This document shows positions 48,701 through 57,700 of a stretch of 64,000 nucleotides of DNA, piece by piece (the stretch's first letter is position 1; each line of letters begins with the position of its first letter). The stretch spans positions 66,017,979-66,081,978 of the forward strand of contig CM034533.1 in NCBI GenBank assembly GCA_020002185.1. The letters run 5' to 3'. Position numbers and translations under genes: made by a program. The DNA comes from Paraescarpia echinospica. Taxonomy: Eukaryota > Annelida > Polychaeta > Sabellida > Siboglinidae. The notes under the pieces were generated by a model that saw only the letters and a list, made by a program, of their open reading frames with translations, searched no databases and was not told where the DNA came from.

Positions 48701-51700
48701 ACCCAATAGTTCTGCTTCAGTATCATAATAAATTATGTATTTCTCAAATGAGAAGGGTGTAATGAGAATGTATGATAGTTATCTTTTACTGTGCTCTTTA
48801 CAGTGTTTAAGATGTAATTGGCAACCACAGCTCCATAAGACGTTGGAGAAGAATTCAAAATTTTTTATGTTATATGAGCGGACAGGCAAAGTTTTTTCAG
48901 GCTGTTTTCATGGGAAATTCATATGCAGATTATATGGGCACATTATTCATCTGCATTCTGCAATGTTTCTAACTTCTTTACAGTGTCTTTTCTACAATGA
49001 AATACCCTTTTCTGAAGACCTCAGACAATTCTGCTTTGGCTCGCTGCCTCTAACGGACAAACCAGCAAGTAAAAAGTCTGCCCCTTCCGGTGAGTGTAAT
49101 ATACACATGACTGCCATAAACATAGTCATGTTCTCTGTGAGACAACTGTAACCAGTGTGATATAGTCATGTTCTCTGTGAGTCAACTCTAACCAGTGCGA
49201 TATAGTCATGTTCTCTGTGAGACAACTGTAACCAGTGCGATATAGTCATGTTCTCTGTGAGACAACTGTAACCAGTGTGATATAGTCATGTTCTCTGTGA
49301 GTCAACTCTAATCAGTGTGATATAGTCATGTTCTCTGTGAGTCAACTCTAACCAGTGCAATATAGTCATGTTCTCTGTGAGACAACTGTAACCAGTGCGA
49401 TACAGTCATGTTCTCTGTGAGTCAACTCTAACCAGTGCGATATAGTCATGTTCTCTGTGAGACAACTGTAACCAGTGCGATATAGTCATGTTCTCTGTGA
49501 GTCAACTCTAACCAGTGCGATATAGTCATGTTCTCTGTGAATCAGTTGTAACCAGTGCGATATATACATGTTCATATATATGTCATTTTTTAACATTGCC
49601 AAGTGTCCTTTTTAGACTTTGGACATGTGCTGATAATACATTACTTTCTTTAGATGAACAGCTAAAACTGATGGATGACCTTCTTGAAAACATGGACTTG
49701 AGTTTCAAGTGAGTCTTACCACATTATCTTTGCCATGCACTACCGGTAAGTCATATATTTGCCATACCAATCAACATTATTACCCATGCTCACACAAGGG
49801 ATCAAACAAAGCACAGTTAACCTTCCTCTTGTGTCTCGCATGTAGAACCTGCAAAATGTTGATATTTGAAAACACATATGTTAACTGAGTGTGATAGACC
49901 AGGCATATTAGCAGGTTTAGTGGTAGAATGTATTGACAGAGAAATTGTGCATATTTAGGGTGTAATTGGTAAGGTGATTTTTTGCCATTTTTATTTATTT
50001 ATTTAACAGGAAACTCAACTGTGCTCTGTGGCAATCTGTGCCCATTATTGATGACGTAAATATGTTACAAATGACTTTTGAGATATTATATGTCATATTG
50101 CAAGTTGAGACACATTGTTACATACCTACCTTGAACTGATCATGTTACACTTTTGTGGGTGTGCATCAGACTCAATCGAGAGAACCCAGGTTTGAATTCT
50201 GTGTTGCTGTTTTGAAGCTTGGGCAAGTTCGTTCACTCAGCTGTATGAATGAGTACCTGACTGTAGACAGCAGTGCATATTTGTGTATGACTAGTCTATG
50301 CACATTAATACCAGTGGGAATGAATGGTTCCCAGAGAAGTCGAGAATGTGTTCGATTAAATAGTTCTGTCAGGGAGTAAAGTGTAAAGTGCTTTGAGCAG
50401 TCCTATGGACTGGATACTGCGGTATGTAAGAACTTACCTTTACATTTCCTTGTTACACTGTTTTACAGGGATGAAGATGAGGGTGAAAAGGGGGCCCTGA
50501 ACCCGAAGCTGATGTTCAACCCATACCTACAACGTCTCTACCAGGTGGGGGACAGCAGACAGACAGATGGACAGACAGATAGAGAGATTTCTGACCGTAA
50601 ATGTACAAAATGTAATAATTAACATAGATGTAACAGTGAAGGAGACTCCCATTAAGACGTAGCATATTACTAGGTATTAGTAATAGTTAGGTTTCAAAAT
50701 ATTGGTTGAGAATGTGGTGATGTATTGGTTGGGGATGTGGTGATGTATTGGTTGAGAATGTGGTGATGTATTGGTTGAGAATGTGGTGATGTATTGGTTG
50801 GGGATGCGGTGATGTATTGGTTGAGAATATGGTGAATTGGTGATGTATTGGTTCGGGATGTGGTTTTGCAGTGTTTACAGCATCGTGCCCTCAACCCCGA
50901 TGACCCTCTGCCCCCACTCTGCCCTCAAGTGGAGGCATACTTGAAGCCACCCCAAGAGGTTGTTACCCAGTGTACTCAGACCCTGGGCAACATGGCGACC
51001 GCATTTACACTGGAGCAGATCAACAAGGACAAGGACAAAGTGGCTAATGTCTTCGTCAAAGATGATGGGTAAGAATGGGGCACCAGTCATGTCAAAGTTC
51101 TGGTCATTGGCATTAATAAGTGCATTGTGGCAGATTGAAGTAAATATGGTAATCACTGGTTGGCATTTTAAGATCCACAATAAGGGAAGAATGTCTCATG
51201 AAATTTATGTAAATGAAATTGTGTGATGTTGATTTCATGACATTTTCTCATTGAATTAGCTGTCGAACAGTAGTATAAATTGTATCCTTTCACTGCCACC
51301 TGTCCTGTTGCTCAGTGTTCCCCATTGTTCAATCAGTCACTATGTCCAATCGTTTATTAAGCTGATAATGATGCTAGAATGTGCCCACTTCACACTGGTT
51401 TCCATTTGAAAAATGTCTTGCACAGTTTTTTCTTATGTAAAAATTGGCAGGTGGTGTCTTTGTACAGTTGCCGGATTACTCTCATTATCATGTTTTAGTA
51501 GTGACTCGATTTTGTGAATCATATAAACTTCTTCTTCTTTTGAATTTAGCTAGTAACATTTAATGACTGGTGATGTTTGAGAATTGAAGGGGATTACACC
51601 TTGCAGAGAGAGAGGAGCTGACGAACCTGCGGCTAAACGACCATGTATAGACACAACTCTAGTGACTGGAATAGCAGACCTTGTTAATGACACAGTCACA

Positions 51701-54700
51701 GAGGTCAGTGCTATGTGTAATACTATCGCTGTGTTCTTAACAAGTTACGCAAAGTTCAGCAGAGTAATACTGCCTCAAAGTTGCCAATCTACCTGCACAC
51801 AGGTTTTTTTTGTCTTTTTAGAATACCACCTCTAAGCTGTTTAATAGCTGCATGTTTCTTTGAAATTATCTAAACTAACTTCAGTCAAGGTAAGGTTAAA
51901 TAATGCTCTTGAACAAAATTACAGGAATTGTTATGGTTATGATCAATGTTATTGCATTATCAAAAAAAGAAATGTATTTACATGATGTAATTATGAATAC
52001 AAAGTTCTTTGTTCCAGTATTCAATAAAGGTCCAATCACCAATATTCTATAAATCTCCTAACTACTGTAATCTATAAAGTTCATACTTCCTAGCTACAAT
52101 ATTCTATAAAGATCATAACATCAGTATTCCAACATTCTATGAAGGTCCTAGCTGCAACATTCTATAAAGGTCCTAGCTCCAACATTCTATAAAGGTCCTA
52201 GCTCCAACATTCTGTAAAGGTCCTAGCTCTAACTTTCTACAAAGGTCCTAGCTCCAGCATTGTAGAAAAATCCCAGCTCAAACATTCTATAAAGGTCCTA
52301 GCTGCAACATTCTATAAAAATCCCAGCTGCAACATTCTATAAAGGTCCTAGCTCCAACATTCTACAAAGGTCCTAGCTCTCAACAATCTATGAAGGTCCT
52401 AGCACCAACATTCTATAAAGGTCTTAGCTCCAACGTTCTATAAAGGTTCTAGCAGCAGTATTCTATAAAGGTCCTAATGCCAGTATTCTCTTATGTTCTA
52501 AGTGCCAATAGTCTGATGTTTGCAGGTTGGCAGTGCAAGGCCGATTGAAGACTTCAACAGCCTTATCAACAGACAAGATGAAGACCACTTCGAAGAAGGT
52601 ATCTAACACTGATCCTGTCTCAGATGTGATAACATAATAGACACTGATTCAGAATACTATCACATTTTGACAACACTCAATAAAATGTTCACACTTTTAA
52701 TAGGCCTGAAGCCACATCTAGAGTCAGTGGATGTTAAATCCACTTTCTGTCCGACCTTCAACATTTTGAACTTGCAGTAATGTGTCTATAATTTGCTGTG
52801 ATTAAATTTGTTGTGCGATGAAACAATTGCATGTCTGTGCTGATGTGTGCTGGTGTTTGAAATTATGCAAATGTTATAATCTAACATTCTTTATGAACTC
52901 GGTCAATATGGATGAACTCTCTGCAATGCAACTTGAACTCGGTAAATACAAATTCTGACCATGTGTCATACAGCAATACAGGCGGGAAAGCAACATTATT
53001 AATCTGCTATTTATGTTGTATTTGATCAATGACTTGCATACATTCAATTAATAATGTTGGGTGTGATTTTCTCCACATAAAATATGCTCCACATTCCCAA
53101 GATTGGCTACCACTATTTTTCCAGCGTGTAGAATGATGCATGAAAGGATTGTAACTCTGGTGATGGACTCGTTTGGAAACCGTTCATATGGCAAGGCGTT
53201 GGACTGTCTCAAAGTGGCCCGTGGAGCTGCAGTCAAGGTAATACTGTCGTATGGCAAGTGGACAATTGATTTACATCCATCTAACATATGGTATGGACCC
53301 ACAATGGTTAGAATCCATAACAAAGTATAAAGGCATTGCTATTATTCTGATGGACCGAAGATTAGTGTGAAAATTTGGTTCATGAGATGTTAACTATCCA
53401 GGAAGAAATGGTTAGCACCTAACAGGCATACACGCATACACACACACCCAAATGCTAATTCAATTATAGTTAGATAATGTTAGAAAATGGAAAAGTTGAC
53501 AACTCAAAATACCTTATACTAGTTTAGCTTTACAATATATCGACACTAATAGATTTGGGGTAGGACCAGATTACTTCTGATTGAAATGAATGCTAAGAGA
53601 TACAACAACTGTGTCAATAGAACTCCGAGCCAGGTGTGTTCAATGACTTCCTGCGTCAACTGAAGACTCAACTGCTGGCAAAGGGAAGGAGGGACTTCTG
53701 GGAGGACATTGTTACAGGTAGGCTGTGCTACACAACACTACATCATAATTTATGGTGTAATATTCACTGAATACATTACATGACTGCTCTCAAAAATGTA
53801 TCCTTTTATTGTATGTGGAATATATACGCATTATTTCCACACGGGATGATGACCAGTAATCACATCCTAACTGTTTTTCTGCAGTGCAACTAAGTTTAAC
53901 AAGATTTAACAAGATTGCCATCCAGAAAATTACTCTGGATGGCAGGTGGACAAGGAAGCCTTTTGGCTTATCGAGAGTCCAATACTTTTTATCTACATGT
54001 ATCCCGCCTTTTTAAGGTGTGTGTCGATTTTATTTTTAAACATATTCACGCTACTAGCACCAACACAATCAGGAGATAATCTGTTCCATTCATTTACAGT
54101 CCTTTGTGAGAATGAGAACTTTCTTATATCTAATCTACACTGCTCCTTTACTAATGTAGCTTCATGTCCTCTGGTCCTTCTATTTTTTTTAACTGAGAAA
54201 AAAATGTTTCTATCAATATTTTCATAACCATTCAATATTTTAAACACTTCTATGTGATCTCCTCTCAATCTCCTGGTCTCTAATGTTGTTAAACCACATT
54301 CTTTTAGGCGTATTTCGTAACTAAGATCCCTCAGATTTGGTATCATTTTAGTCGCTCTCCTCTGTACTCTTTCTAGCATATCTATGTCCTTCTTGCGATA
54401 TGGCCTCCATGCTTGTATACAATATTCTAAATGAGGCCTCACTATTGTTTTGTACAGCGGTACTATTAATTCTTTTTTCTTATACGCTATATTTCGCCTA
54501 ATTAATCCAAGGATTTGATTTCCCTTTGACGCTGCAATTCCGCACTGCTCTGAAACCTTCATATCAGCACTAATGGTTAACCCCAAGTCCTTTTCTTTTA
54601 CAGTAGTACTTAGAACAGTACCCCCCATTTTATATTTTACCTCTTCATTCCCATGACCTGTGTGGAGGCATTTACATTTCCCAAAATTGAACAGCATTTG

Positions 54701-57700
54701 CCACTTTTCAGACCATTTGATCAACCTATCAAGATCATCTTGTAAATGCTGTCTGTCTCCATCACTTTTAATCCTTCTAAACACTTTTGTATCATCCGCA
54801 AATTTTAACACCTTGCTTGTTATATCATCGTCCAAATCGTTGATATATATTAAGAATAATATAGGTCCTAGTACTGATCCCTGTGGTACCCCACTCAATA
54901 CCGATTTCCAGTTTGAAGCCTCCCCATCAACTACTACACGTTGTCTTCTGTCATTCAGCCATTTTTCTATCCAGTTTATTATACCATTTCCTATGCCATG
55001 GGCCTTTAGCTTAAGGAGTAATCTTTGATGTGGTACTTTGTCGAAAGCTTTTTGAAAATCTAAATAGATGATATCTACTGGTGATCCCTCATCTACCCAC
55101 CTAGTGATGTCTTCCAAAAAACATAACATATTTGTTAAGCATGACCTCGCTTTTAAAAACCCATGTTGAGATGGGTTTATCAAGTTATGTTTAACAAGAA
55201 AATCCACCATGTGATCTTTAATTAGTCTTTCTAATAATTTGCAAATCACTGATGTTAAACTCACTGGTCTATAGTTCTCTGACTTGTTTCTCGAACCTTT
55301 TTTAAATAACGGTATAATGTTTGCCTCTTTCCATTCTAAAGGAACCACTCCCTCTTCTAATGACAAATTGAAAACTGTTGCAAGCGGTACGCTAATTTGT
55401 TCTACAATTTCCAATAGTAGTTTGGGCGGAATCCCGTCCACTCCAGGTGATTTATTATCCTTCATAGCCCTTATTTTCTTAGCTACCATTTCCGAGGTTA
55501 CAACTAACTGTCCTAAATAGTCTGAATCTGCCCCTTGAACTTAGCCTCTGGTACTGGCAGTGAACTAATATCTTCCCTGGTAAACACTGAACTAAAATAC
55601 TCATTCAGGTCTTCTGCCATTAAGAATCCCTCTGATATTGTATTTCCAGCACTATCTTCTAGAGGACCGACCTTATCCTGAACTTTCTGTTTGCTTCGAA
55701 TATACGCATAAAAACTCTTACTGTCATGTTTTATATTACTAGCTAATTTTTTTTCATAGCTTCTCTTTGAATTTCTAATTTCAGCTGTAGCTTGATTAAG
55801 TGCTTCTTTATAAATGTTGTAGTCTTCATCATTTCCAGTACATCTATATGACTTCCACATCATTTGTTTATACTTAATTTTTCTAATGGCTTCTTTCGAT
55901 AAGTGTTTCTTTTTAGACCGTTTCCCTTGTTTTTTGAAAGGTACAAATTTATCGACTATGCACTTAATTTCACTATTTAAGATATTCCAGCATTCGGTTG
56001 CTGTCTTATTCTTCAGTGTGTTATTCCAGTCTATCTTTGCTAAATATTTCCTCATGTCCTTATACCTTCCTTTGTGGAAATTTCTCCTATACTGCTTTTT
56101 ACTATTCCTTTCTGATTTTACTTTGATGGTAAAATGTATCTGGTTGTGATCACTACTCCCCAGTGGCTCACATATCTTGACATTGTCAACTAATTCTTTC
56201 TGTGAGGACAAAACTAAGTCTAACACATTCTCTCCCCTGGTTGGTTCTAGCACATGTTGAGAAAGGAAACTATCTTGTACTAAAACTAAAAACTTGTGGT
56301 CCTCACTCCCCATACTCTGTAGAGATTTCCATTGTATATGCCCATGGTTAAAGTCCCCCATAATAATACAGTTCCGTTTGCTTACTTCCCTTATAGCGTT
56401 TTGTATTTTTTCATTCTCTTCTATGCTTATGTTTGGACTTCGATAAACTAACCCAACTGTTAACGTTGAGTTTCCTGTAACTATGTTACACCAAACAGCT
56501 TCTTCGCAATCTGCTTCTCTTTCTAATTTTATTTCATAAGCCTGGATAGATTCTTTAATATATAAAATAACTCCACCTCCCTTTCTTCCTATTCTATCTT
56601 TCCTAAACATTACATATCCTGTTAGTCCCAATTCGGCATCTGATATATCAGTGGTGGCCCACGATTCGGTTATACCTATTATGTGAGGGTCAATATCTTC
56701 TACCATAATGTTTAGTTCACTTCTTTTGTTTACTATGCTCCTTGCATTTAAACAAATGCATTTATATCCTGATTCAGAACAGTTTTCCAGGCTGTTCTTT
56801 GCCGATTTATTTCTGCTGTCTTTATCTATGCCTCCAGTTTCAGGCTTCTCTGTGAATCCCCCCTGCGAATCTAGTTTAAATAGATGCAGCCTGTCCCACT
56901 GTCAACAGATTGCAGCAAGTTCTCTGAGAAAACTGCTGCCCCCTTTCCACTTAGATGTAGGCCATCTCTCATGTACATATCTTCCCTCCCAACAAAGTAT
57001 CCCCATAAATCTACGAATCCCACCCCCTCTTCTTTACACATCTGCTCAACTAGTGCGTTGATCGCCATCCTCTTGCAGTTTCTATATGTCGGCCCCCTTC
57101 CTCCCATTACTGGCAAAATTCCTGAGAGGATAATCTGTTCTACTCTTGTCTTCTTTAACTTCTTCACTAACTGTCTGTACTTCTGAACTATCCCAGTTGT
57201 TCCCTCCCTCTCTGCGTTATTTGTCCCTACATGTACTAGTATAGACCCTCCCTTGCCATGCCCCAGTACCTTCTCTACCCTTTCAGTTACATGTTCTATC
57301 CTAGCCCCCGGTAGACAAACAACGACGTCCTCCCCCTCGCTTAGTCTTATCTGTCTTTCTCATAATCGAATCGCCCATAAACACCCTCTCTTTCCTCAAG
57401 TTGCAACAGGTTGATTGGATGTGAAACAGTTACTGTACCAAAACTTAAGTATTCATGTATTTTGCCTCCGATGACATAAAGTTGATGGCCACAGAAAGTC
57501 AATAGCGACATACGTAATGACCATTTATTTTCGTTTTTATGTTCATTGTATTATATTTATTTGGTCAAAATAAATGAGCGAGTCTGAAGGCAGACAGTCG
57601 ATGGCCACAGATTCATGAATAGTGCACATACACTCACACTACGCCACCTGTTTTATATAAATAGATGTCAAGTTGCTAACTGTGCAGGACTTGACATTAC

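Larger units (their letters stand above)
53891..57401 (-). mobile_element. CR1-like LINE with esterase, endonuclease and RT; antisense in XRCC5 intron 19
   Basis: 3.5 kb element, 5'-truncated within its esterase module. Order on its strand: SGNH/GDSL esterase (about 57385-56871), AP endonuclease (56706-55513), reverse transcriptase to the C-terminus (55489-53993). The 3' end has a perfect 10-bp stem hairpin (TGCCATCCAG / CTGGATGGCA, 53917-53945), then AATCTTGTTA repeats. TGCAAC occurs on both flanks (53885-53890 and 57402-57407) and may be the target-site duplication. Coding is almost intact, so this is the youngest LINE in the window. Confidence 0.93.

Noticed and set aside
50008..50053. Possible extra XRCC5 exon (TTTAACAG acceptor, GATGAC then gtaaat donor)
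   Set aside because: The entry phase fits exon 13, but the exit phase does not fit exon 14; Ku80 homologues have no such segment, while direct joining of exons 13 and 14 is in frame and conserved.
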